Source: Toxorhynchites rutilus septentrionalis
Lineage: Eukaryota; Arthropoda; Insecta; Diptera; Culicidae
Length of the DNA stretch: 64,000 bases
Assembly (NCBI RefSeq): GCF_029784135.1
Contig: NC_073746.1
Location: forward strand, 113,892,035 to 113,956,034
Direction of reading: 5' to 3'
This document shows, in pieces, positions 43,871-54,690 of the stretch (the stretch's first letter is position 1; every line of letters begins with the position of its first letter). The notes beneath the pieces are model-generated. The model worked only from the letters and a program-made list of their open reading frames with translations. It made no database searches and had not been told where the DNA came from. Both the position numbers and the translations under genes were made by a program.

Positions 43871-44764
43871 AATAGCCCTTATTATGTAAATTGAATCAAA
43901 CGGTCAATTCAATCCCTACGTCTACTATCACACCGTACAAATTTTTGGTGGTTTGTAAATCGATAATCGAATCGAGTTTTTTCTCGAACACGAATTGCAC
44001 ATTTTGAAAGGTTGCTGAAATGTTTACCAAAACAAAATATCAGGAATCCAACAAGCAAACCAAACAGCTCGAAAAATTATGCTGACAGCTTTCACCGACA
44101 GTATCTGTAAAAAAGAGCTAACGAGCAATATTCTGTTCAATTAGAATTACCTAATAGGACCCAGTATTTATTTTTTCTTTATTTTAATTCAATATTTTAA
44201 TTTTTAAATTTCTAATTTCTCGGTCATCACTATGGATCTACTCTTGACTATAATTCTTGAATGAAATCTGCACAATTAATTCACATTACTCATCATAGTT
44301 TTAGAAAACAATACTTCATTAAAACTCGCACTCATAATCTTGAAAGGCGAAATTTCTTCAAAAAAGAATAGTTTTTATTGATTTTTTAAACTGTATTTCG
44401 GATGTTTCCAGCATTTTCAGTTGATCATTTAAAAATAATATGCCTGCAAAAAACATTGTTGGAATTGTTCCTAGTGACAATTTCTTGCTTTATTACAAGT
44501 TGCGGTCGAACAAATGGATGGGTTAATCTAGATTAACTAACAATTCGAAAATATTAAAACGGAAACTTTAATGCAGAAATATCTACTCTAACAACAAATA
44601 AGTTTTATTGAGGTTAGCATCAACACGTTATAAAATGATCACGGCGAAAGGTGGAAAGATATTTAATCCATGGCGTTTGGAGGAGACACGGGCGGGCGCC
44701 TAGAAACACCTACGCGGGCGACCGGTAGACCGCGGACTACCGTTTGGCCATCCCTGGTCTATAC

Positions 44765-47700
44765 CATCGAAAGGCTTCATTGTAGAGAAAAATCTATTTT
44801 ATTAGCAAGAAAAAAATACTCATTTATTTGCTACAAATACTACATTTACATTTGCAAGTCACTCGTGTGTTTGATGATGCTTATGCACAGTTTTTGCTAA
44901 AACCAAGCGACACTGCGGCGTAGAAGTCGTCATGTATCTTAATGTGGCTTTGTTTAAATGTATGAAATTTCATGCGCGGAAAAAAATCTGTACCAATCTG
45001 TTCTTTTTGACGAAAATCTGTACTCTGTACCCTACAGAATCTGTACCAAAAATAACCAAAGAATCTGGTGGAATATCGTGAAAAAGGGATGAGAAGAAAC
45101 TAAAAAGAATGAGGATTGAAGAGAGAAAAGTTAAGAAATTGTTGAATGAGAGAGATGGAAGAAAGTATAAAATGTTTATCATTCTAAACGATAAGGTACG
45201 CATGGGGATACTAGCCTAGGAAGTCAAGTTGCACCTCAGTGAAATTAGAGACTGTCTTTGTTGGATTTTATGAAAAAGTTTATTGAATAAAACTTTAGTT
45301 TTTATAATGCAAACCTATTTTAGCCGCCAAGCGGTTCCATCCGCAAAAGATAAAAGTACAGAAGACTGGTCTTGTTCAATGCAAATCAAAAAGACATATT
45401 TAACGAATCGGATATCAAAAATAAATATATGATTTTTTTTAATGTGATAAATTTCATGCAACTTCCAATGATTGAAAAGTCATACAACGCAAAAATGTTA
45501 ATGTCATCGTTGAGACCGAGCTCTGCTTTCATCGGATAAATCTCACTACTTTCTGCAAGTTGAATGTCATGTAAAAAGGCATTAGTTAAAAATGTTTGTG
45601 TGAATCATTGATGCTTGATGATTAACCCGAGAAATTACATCTCGTTACTTCCCTGCGGTTCGACATTTCCTTTTTTTTATTTAAAATGATCGGTACAGCA
45701 TAATCTATTACGGACCGTCTTTCCGCCGACAGAAGTAAACAAATCGTATCAACCGAAGCGTAAAAGATCAATAAAAATTGCGTAGTGTTTAAAGATCAAT
45801 CATGTTGGGTTTGCGGTATATTTATTGCATGTGGGTACGTTGGCTGCTGCTGGAATGTTTCATTCCCGCCTCCCTTATTGATCCCACCGGGAAGCAGCTA
45901 CTGGTGTTCAATTATTCACTACCGATGTGATTCCGAACCAATTAGTAGCTACCATGCGAAGCGATATGTGTCATGCAAAAAAAACTTGACAGACTCGATG
46001 ATCATATTGATCAATTTATGTCACCGATTGTACTCCATCAAAATCAGGGTGGAATGTCAGTAGTGAAACCGAATGACATAATTGCGAACAGTCTCAGTCG
46101 GAGAGTGAAACAAGCGACTCGGCTAAGCGCACTGAAATCGGTGGGCAACCGGGCGTCTCCATCTGGGCTGAAACGGGTGGAACTGCACTCGGAAAAGTTG
46201 CACCGATGACAATATTATGCAGTGGAAGAACTATGTCATCGCGGGTTAGAACGACGCAGGGTAAGAAAAATAAGGAAATCACATGTTTGATTTTATAAAT
46301 ACAACAGCGCGTGCCCAGATGATGACGGTGATTATGATATGTGGAAACAAGGAGTGCCTCTTGGGCTGGAGAAAAGTGCACACAATGTCGGAATAGGTCG
46401 TGAGGAAATCAAATTTGATCTGATGAGATGAGACATTCCACTAAACAGACGAGGTCGGTTGGTTAGTATGTAATTGTTCAATTTGTGTTACATTTACTTG
46501 GCCGTTGATGGCAGCTAAGATTTTCGCGTTCCTTGTCATTATCCATAACCGCGCGATCTAGATCTTGACCCGGAGAGTTTCTAATGCAGCGTGCGATATG
46601 CCATTTGTCTCCGGATAGGTTTCGATTAGTTGAATGGCTCGACACAGTTGGGAAGATGATGACAGATGCGAGTATGATGTGAGCCGAGCGCGGAGCGTAG
46701 GTTTGTGAACGGGTTTTTGTGGCTAACACTCGCTTTTCTTCAACTGCAATCGTGTTTTTGTGTTTGTGCGTGGGGACAGGCAAAACAAACTTTCTTGCCA
46801 GGAACATTGACTTTCCGGTCAAGTAAAAAGATTAGATTTAGATATGATCTCAGAGCTGACGCATTCGTTGCAGTGTCAATCAGTGCATTTTAAAACCAAT
46901 TGAACACAACACGCTGATATGAAAAAATATTAGATTATCATTTTTCATTATCAATAACATTAGTTTTGGGTGGAGTGAACTTAATTGTGGCGACCGGACG
47001 ATTCACTCACCGCAAAAGCTGACAACTTACTTCATAACATTCATTTAACCCTGGCCGAATCCCAGCCGACACAATTGTCCATTTGCGGTCACGTTAAACC
47101 CATCCCGTGTAACATATTCTTATATAAACAGCATTCAAACCGCCTTTGCTACAAATAAAAACGGCTATGTGCGAAGCTCGGCGAATTCAAATTTATTGCG
47201 ATTCGAATGGCTTTGCAATAGTGTCGGGACCGTATAATTCATCGTACTCTCCTTTTGGCGCCCTTCCGTTTCACCAAATAGACACCTCCCCCTCCATTGC
47301 TCTCCGAAGCGCATTCATTTTTCTCACTCTCCCCCTCCCTTGATCGAACTCCGTAGTCAACTTTTAAGGAAACTTGCCTAAATGGGTTATCTCGTAAGGT
47401 ACACCATTTATGGAGTGTAGCAGATCTTGGTGCGCGCGAGCACCGCGCCGGCCAGAGAGCGGAGCAGAGTGCGCATTTTGCGCGTGCAGATCGGCGGCGT
47501 CACGCGTGAAAACAATAAAGACATCACGGTGGAACTGATCGGCCCAACTGTTGGACATGATGTCACATCAATCATTCCGCAATAAATGGAATTTAAAGGA
47601 ACAGCGTTTTTTTTCGCTCCCCTCTTTCGCACATCTGCAATTACTGCTGATTGACGATCGGGAATGATTAAAAAGTGAGTCAACTTGGTAGAGTATCACT

Positions 47701-48810
47701 GTGAAGATCGACCAACATTACATCATGTTCGGATGATGTGTTAAATACTTTGTCACCGAACCACACACACACACACATAAGAAAAAGTGCGAGGGAGAGA
47801 GTGTGCTAGAATAACAAACTTGACCAACTATCTGTTTGTTTACGAACCGCAAGATAAACCATAGAACACCCAGGAAACATATGGTCGCTCCTCCGGAACA
47901 ACATGGAGACTTCCCCGCAGATGCACGTGATTTTTCCTCGTTTCTTGTTTTCTTTTCCCCGTGAATGCATCGCGTGGGCGAGTTGATTACGTAATAAATT
48001 GTAGCACCCTAAAAATAATCTGCAGCTTAACACATTCAATGTATCACAGCTCAGGATTAGTCGGCTCTGAATCGCGAGTGGAATTTGTTGAGTTATCTCA
48101 AAAATCCCATTACGGCTGGATTTAATGTTTACGATCGAAAGGTGAATGTTTGGCTGTACGCAGTTTATGTCTTATTGGGACAACTTTTAGGATTGACGAA
48201 ACAGTTCTACAGTATGATCAGTATAATCAGTATGCGGCAGTGTCTATTTTGCATAAGATCCTATCTCCTATCTGTTTCATAGCTTTATGTTTCTTTTGAA
48301 TAATTGCTTGGAAAATTATGGAAGAAAAACCCGAGAAAAAATAAAAAGACAAAAGCATTCTACCACGAAAATGTAGGTACTAGGCTGATGATTCTCATCA
48401 AATTTCTCAAGGGACTACAGCTTAGGTTGCTATGAATGTCATGGCACATGTGTTTAGTTCCATCTGGGATATCATTGAGTAATTGATAAAAATCTATTAA
48501 CTTTCACGGAAGGGTTAATGTTATATTATTGCGATAAATCTGGACAAATCTGGACGAATCATAAATAGTCTGAACTGAATAAAGGATAGTCTGGATGTCT
48601 GGGTCAGGAAGATTTCAGATAAATCTGGAAGGTTGGCAACAAGATTGTTTTCGCCATGGTATGGATATTTTCAAATTGGTCTTTGGTGTTACTTCACTTG
48701 CTTCTTTTGGGGGAGAAAACTTGGGGAACAAAAATTGGACCATTCAAACAGTGGGATGAGGGGCGTTTTGGATAATGATTGACATTTAACAATTATTCAA
48801 TCGTTTGTTT
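44765..48810. other. Unassigned region of about 4 kb
   Basis: No transposable element ends or known protein motifs were recognised. A 78-codon frame at 45973-46209 (MQKKLDRLDDHIDQF...) and a G+C-rich stretch at 47410-47530, open in two minus-strand frames, are the only candidates for host sequence. Simple repeats are (AC)8 at about 47763-47779 and GAGAGAG at 47794. A TATA-like TATATAAACAGC occurs near 47122. CTGGACAAATCTGGACGAAT lies near 48540. Confidence 0.3.
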
Positions 48811-49053
48811 CACCTTCCTACACTCGCGCATAGGTCTGATAGACCGAACATCAATGAGGTGGTTGATTTAAATGACTATTAAAACTGAATGAAGTTAAAG
48901 AAAAAATATTTTCTAGAGTTTTTTCACTCAATTATATCTTTCTCTTTGAATAAATACCAATAACGCCTAAAATACACAATAGCAATATCACAGAGATGCG
49001 CACAGTCCAGAGTACACGCATTACGACTTTTCGTGCGAGTATAGGAGCGTTAA
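48811..49053 (-). repeat. MITE-like repeat W, copy 2
   Basis: Reverse complement of the W family: it starts TTAACGCTCCTATACTCGC (49053 downward) and ends GCGCGAGTGTAGGAAGG (48814). CCTTCCTACACTCGCGC and CGCTCCTATACTCGCAC form imperfect inverted repeats. TTAA is present only on the right side (49050-49053). Confidence 0.6.
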
Positions 49054-49322
49054 AAAATGTATAATTTTGTTTTGCGGGTGCATAGAAATTTTTCCAATCA
49101 ATTCATACAAAAATCTTTGTGATCTAATAAGAAATGTTCGATTCATAAGTGTTCGAAATCTTGCATTATTTCCTACGTGCTCAGATTTCGATTTTACCCC
49201 TCATATTTTCCAGTTTTACATAGTCCTACGTCAAAAACATTGATAAAGTCGTTGAATCACCGTTAGAGAAGTTGCTGAGCCTGAACGTGTCGATTGGCTC
49301 TTGCCATTCTATTTGTACCAAT

Positions 49323-51202
49323 GCACAATGGTCCAGGAGATGCATTTAAGTGGAAATTAGCATTTAGAGTTTGACAGTTATTATCTAGACAAAAAACTGT
49401 CTTAGACAAAGTTGTTACTCATGATAGAGCGCTCGTTTTTATGTTGTCAAAAATAGGGTGACCAAAATTGTCGATCAAATAAAAAATCTAACTTTGTTAT
49501 CTTTATAGATAGAGGTAAACATAGTGCGACAATGTTGTAGCTTCAATTATTTGAGACATCTTTGTAGAAAAAAGTTTTTATCTATCTCTTGAAATAACCG
49601 ATATAGCGCCTTTTTTCTAAGTTACGTTAGAGTCACCATAAAAAAATGTTTTTTAATTAATGTTTTAATATTTAAAATTTTAAACGATAACTGTCTTCGA
49701 AAGACTTTTAGAGCTTACTAATACAAACATTTTTCGATGCAGCGCACTTGTCATCTTTACTCAAAGTTATTGATATTTCTTCCAAAAAAACACGCTCTTT
49801 TCATTTGTGTGTCATTCTTTCTGGGACAAACATAAAAAATGTTTGTTGACGGAATTTGAGATTTCACTCTATGTAATGTGTGATTTTCAAAACTATGTTA
49901 TTTTTTTGTGTTTGAGTAAATTAAAATTGAAATCATGAGTTTTTGGATGAAAACCCATCAATAACTTTGAGCAGGATTAAGATATTGACATATTCTGCAT
50001 CGCAAAATGTTGGTATTGATAAGCTCTAAAAGTCGTACGAAGACCATTTTGATGTAAATATTTAAATATAAAAGTTAGAGTAAAAAACCCGTTTTTTCAT
50101 AGTTACCCTAATGCAACTTAGAAAGAAGGCGCTAAAAACAACTTTGTGGGGGATATTTATTGTTTAGACAAAAACTGTCTTAGACAAAGTTGTTACATAT
50201 GATAGAGCGCTCATTTTTATGTTATCAAGAATAGAGTGACCAAAATTGTCGATGAAATTAAAAATCTAACTTTCTTATCTTTATAGATAAAGCTAAACAT
50301 AGCTGAACAATGTTGTAGCCCCAGTTGTTTTAAACAACTTTGTAGAACTTTTTCTATCTTTTAAAATAATCGTTCCAACGCTTTTTTCTTAGTTGCATTA
50401 GGGTGACCATGAAAAAACGTGTCTTTTCTGCTTTAATTTTTATATTTCAAATTCTACATCAAAACTGTCCTCATACGATTTTTAGAGCTTATCGATACCA
50501 ACATTTTGCGATGCAGAACTTGTCTATATCTTAATCCTACTCAAAGTTATTGATGGTTTTTACCCAAAAACTCATGATTTCAGTTTCAATTTACTCAAAC
50601 ACAAAAAATAACAGTTTTGGAAATCACACATCATGTAGAGTGAAATATGCTCTTTCAAATGCCGCCAATAAACTTTGTGCACGTTTGCCCCAGAAAGAAT
50701 GACAAACAAATGAAAAGAGCATGTTTTTAGGGAAGAAATATCAATAACTTTGAGTAAAGTTGAGATATCGACAAGTTTGTAATCGTTTGTAAACGTTTGT
50801 AATAGTAAGCTCTAAAAGTCTTTCGAAGACAGTTTGCATGTAAAGTTTTAAATATAAAAGTTAGAGCAAAAAAAACAGTTTTTTTCATGGTGACCCTAAC
50901 GTAACTTAGAAAAAAGGCGCTATATCGGTTATTTCAAGAGATACATAAAAACTTTGTTCTACAAAGATGTCTCAAATAATTGAAGCTACAACATTGTCGA
51001 ACAATGTTTACCTCTATCTATAAAGATTAGAAAGTTAGATTTTTTATTTGATCGACAATTTTGGTCACCCTATTTTTGACAACATAAAAACGAGCAGTCT
51101 ATCATGAGTAACAACTTTGTCTAGGAAAGTTTTTGTCTAGAGAATAACTGTCGAGCTCTAAATGCTAATTTCCATATAAATGCATCTCCTAGACCATTGT
51201 GC
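49323..51202. repeat. Multi-hairpin (foldback) repeat, 1.88 kb, M-P-M-P'-M' architecture
   Basis: The outer ends GCACAATGGTCCAGGAGATG (49323) and its inverse at 51183-51202 pair. Arms of about 810 bp are inverted repeats across the whole element. Inside are three copies of a roughly 200-bp module M (49385-49590, 50158-50360, and inverted at about 50945-51150), marked by GACAAAGTTGTTAC, AGTGACCAAAATTGTCGA or close variants, and ACAATGTTGTAGC. They are separated by two P blocks (about 49600-50140 and 50370-50930), each itself an imperfect palindrome (GAGCTTA..CAAAGTTATTGAT on both sides). Non-coding. Family unknown to me. Confidence 0.8.
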
Positions 51203-51289
51203 AAAGATTTGGGCATGAAACAGGATGTTGCGAGATTAGTACCAAAATTACTCAATTTCGACCAAAATAAGCATCGCATTAACATTGCT

Positions 51290-52475
51290 AAGAGGCTGTT
51301 GGACTCGACACACATGGAATCATAATTATAGCATGGACATTTGGCTTTGGGTGAATCTCCTCAATGCAAGTTGCTGAATTGGAATAGGCAAAAATCGAAG
51401 ACGAGAAAAAACTCTTTGTTTTATGTTCATCCAGGTCAAGAGCACCGTTATGAATTTCTGCGCCCAAATCCCTTTCTCCACCATATACTTCCCTCCTCCG
51501 CTGTAATTTGGTCATCGATTCCGTTCTCATAAACTTTCGTAAATCCCTTGTAGTATTCACTAATACCCGTCAGAGTGATGCTGATAAGGATAAGTTCTAT
51601 ACACACTTATGACTTGCATTGCCATAGGTCGGAACATGTCGCTTAGCTTCCATCTCGATGAGTTTCCAGTTCCATCAAACAGACCGGACCACCGTACCTC
51701 AATATCGATGAAGATAGGCCGACTAGAAAACGTCACTTGTTGCTACTTGGGTCAATTTCATTTAGCATGCGTCTGGTCACTGCATAGATGGCCTTTGCCG
51801 CCTTCACACAGGTAGAGTTGTTTTCTGATCCCGGTCTGTAGTGTACACCAGAATACAGGTAGCTAAGAATCTCCATTGTATGTAGCGCTTAGGCAATGGT
51901 CCTTTGAGCTAGCCCTATCAAAGGCGTCTTCTCGTAGATCATCATCACTCCACAAATCGATCACCTCTTCGTTTCTGTTTTAGTGACACCTGGGCATTCG
52001 CGATTACGTGCACCGTATACTTTGATTTCCGAAACTCAAACTAAATTTTTAACAATCTGTGATCACCCTCCGTGCATTTTGTCAGCCTGATGAAAATAAT
52101 TCTCTCCAGGAGTGTCCCAAATGTAGGCATATATGAGACTGGATCTCCAGGTGGTTTGCCAGATTTCGGAAGCAACATCAATTAATTTTCCATACACCGG
52201 GACGTGACTACCGGTCTGGAATTTATGTAGCATCATTCCAAACATATTACGAAAAGCCAGGATCACCGCTATCAGGGACACATCAGAAAAAAAATCGGGA
52301 CCGGGTGTTATCTCTGTCTTCAATTCCTTTGCAACTGTGATGAGTTCTTCGTAGGTGGCTACGCCGGTAGATCAAATTGCGAAAAGAGTCTTTCCATGCC
52401 GTCCTCAAGCTTTTCTGGACATAATTCCATGGGTGTCATCAAAAAACGATTTTTTGCCATAGTGATAGCGATATG
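51290..52475 (-). pseudogene. R1-like LINE ORF2 relic (RT domain)
   Basis: Broken minus-strand frames give ELITVAKELKTEITPGPDF (RT motif before G-P-D-G-I), DVSLIAVILAFRNMF, then KPPGDPVSYMPTFGTLLERI (family form K-P-P-G-D-P-x-S-Y-R-P-I), followed by CVKAAKAIYAVTRRMLNEID, SSILRYGGPVC and TKLQRRREVYG-like blocks. This order matches the RT and C-terminal region of R1-group LINEs. The catalytic Y-A-D-D block is missing (an internal deletion between about 51990 and 51850) and frameshifts are numerous. Confidence 0.75.
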
Positions 52476-52545
52476 CGTCGTCTCAACGAAATTGCATCAG
52501 CATCTCGGCACTGTTTTCTAAAGAAGTATGATTTGCTCCCATGTA

Positions 52546-54113
52546 GGGTAGGGCGGGGCTAGTTGGTCATAGGGGTAATTTGGTCAGTGGCGATATCTTG
52601 GAATCTCAGCGTCCAAAAAGTTAGTGATCTATGGCTGAAAAATAGTGAATTGCTGATACAACAAAATAAGTAAATTGGAAAAACTTTTTATTAAGTAGGT
52701 TAAAAAATACGGACATGATTTCGATTTTGCCAAAAATCATTCACGGTTTGCGCATTAAATAATGTGTTCTAAAACTGGTTAATAACCATGAAAAAAATCG
52801 GCTCGAACGTAAAACAAAGGATCATTGTACGTATTAGCTATAAGTGTTAATGGAAATCGCTTTTAAAATTATTTTTATTGAATTTTCATGAATATTCTTT
52901 TTCTTATAGAGAGGGGCTAGTTGGTCACACAAATTGCTCGTTTGAGAGCAACGCATATAAAATTTTCAGGTATGCTGTGTTTCATTACGTAAGCTATAAA
53001 CAAATATAGAAAGCATATGTTTTACTGCTAAACCCAGTGTATTTGAAACGAGACAACCACCACACAAACCACTTGCAATATAATTGTCATATTTATATTT
53101 ATTGCTGTAAAAAACGCTAACATTGAATATCAGAACTCACAATAATGCATTGAGTAATGTAGCATACCTGGAGGCTATTTCTATATACTTTGGGACGAAC
53201 GGTACAAATGTCATCAAAACAAATGCAAGCGGTTGTGCGTCGCAGGGATGCCAGGTGATTTTTTTCAAAAGTCTTGACATGGTACGAGAAAATATCTTCA
53301 CCATAAAATCGAAGGAAAGCTCTTCACACAAAAACGGAACTGTGATAACTCTATTTGTTTATTTCAGCTTTGAAATTTTGGTTGTAACTCAAACCATATC
53401 CATGAAACTAATTGTAGAAAAGGCATGTAACCGGGAAACCTTCGATTTGTGAAGTGGTCGTTTAAAAGATCTAGGTTAATCTATTGCATAGTAGGGCCAA
53501 AATAATAGAAATTCATTGTCACAATCATTCGAATTTTCGAGCGCAAATGAACTAATGTCTTCTAGAGACAATATGTATTCAGACCACTTCGTTCGCTGAG
53601 ACTAAAGCCGTATTTTACGATATTTTCGGCCAATAGTTAGAATTACATGGAAATAATATCTTTTCAAAATCCACGTACGCTATTATAATGAAATGCCTTC
53701 ACATATTTCATAATGTCTTCAAAATGTCATCCCAAAATCAAATGTCTTCAAAATGAAGGCATGTCTTCAAACCTGGCATCTCTGCTTCGCCACTAAGTGG
53801 CTAGAAAAAATCGCTAGAAAAGATTGTCTGACTAATTTTCAACGATGATAATTTGAAATTTTCATTAATTTGTTTTTTTACTTGCTACATGATATTGGTT
53901 AAAAACAGTTATGATTTAATTAATTTATGAAGGAAACTCCTAATGGAAAACCGCTTATTATTTGCTCAATAATAACATGCCTATTATTGACCAATTCATT
54001 GAAAGGGTAAAAGGTAAGCTTCATTGTGGTACATAACATTCAAACGCAAAACTTCATACTACAAAGTTATAACCAAATTTATTCAAAAACGACCAACTAG
54101 CCCCGCCCTACCC
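52546..54113. mobile_element. Element C: TA-flanked inverted-repeat element with GGGGCTAGTTGGTCA motif
   Basis: The left end GGGTAGGGCGGGGCTAGTTG and the right end (reverse complement GGGTAGGGCGGGGCTAGTTG, identical) are flanked by TA (52544-52545, 54114-54115). The motif GGGGCTAGTTGGTCA is followed 17 bp later by GGGGTAATTTGGTCA, and recurs internally at 52914-52928. The interior, 1.5 kb, has no transposase; 53700-53765 has short AATGTCTTCAAAATG repeats. Confidence 0.75.
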
Positions 54114-54254
54114 TATCTCCTGTTTCAAGCTACCCTGATCACTCTCTTTCTGCTCCTGCATCAGACCGAACTCCATGGTCTAGGCAAGTTCATCCGCTTA
54201 TTCTCTCATCAAATAATCTCACGAATCAACTGTTTAGACTAAAACGAATTGTCG

Positions 54255-54690
54255 ACACATGTGATCGATTCTGTGATCCCGTAGCCGAGTGGTTAGCGAG
54301 TTCTCACCGTATTTTGCTATTCGTCACGATTTGGAGCCTTCTGCACTTTGTACGTATGCAGTTCTTCCCGGTCAATGGCTCTATGAACGAAAGGCTTGGA
54401 CAGATTCAACATTTTGGCCACATCCCTGATCGAAGCATTGGGATTTCGCTTAAAAGCTTTCACCGCACGCTTGCGATCATGATTCCGAGATGTTTTTCGA
54501 TGTCTCGATGAAGAGTTGAGGATTGCCCAGGTGCTTTCGTAAAATCAATTCACGATGTTGCTTTTCGGGTTCCAATTTTCGAAAAACTGACATCGATGGA
54601 AATACAGTGTAAACAATACACTCCAAACTACTTCTACCCTAATTTTCTACAGCGTTTTTTTTTCCGTAATACGAACTGATGTGGGACACC
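54255..54690 (-). pseudogene. ITmD37E-like transposase, N-terminal remnant with terminal repeat
   Basis: On the minus strand the terminal repeat GGTGTCCCACATCAGTTCG (54690 downward) is followed by frames reading VKAFKRNPNASIRDVAKMLN, then LSKPFVHRAIDREELHTYKV and QKAPNRDE. This is the helix-turn-helix region and linker characteristic of the mosquito ITmD37E group. Frames are broken and the sequence stops before any catalytic residue. Confidence 0.6.

Larger units (their letters stand above)
42448..44756. mobile_element. hAT element D, non-autonomous, 2.3 kb, with nested insertions
   Basis: The termini CAGGGGTGGCCAAAC and, inverted, CAGGGATGGCCAAACG are flanked by perfect 8-bp duplications GTCTATAC (42440-42447, 44757-44764), diagnostic of hAT. 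Subterminal G+C-rich blocks such as GGGCGACCGGTAGACCGCGG lie near the right end. No transposase frame remains. A MITE-like repeat W (from 42581) and a tRNA-derived SINE (43608-43870) are inserted in it. Confidence 0.85.

Noticed and set aside
43795..43872. Possible functional tRNA gene
   Set aside because: A and B boxes are present, but the cloverleaf does not close and a SINE body with target duplication follows; it is called a SINE.
54276..54310. tRNA-like A-box sequence TAGCCGAGTGGTTAGCG on the plus strand
   Set aside because: No B box or acceptor stem follows; the stretch is contiguous with the ITmD37E-like frame on the other strand, so the match is chance or a tiny SINE scrap.
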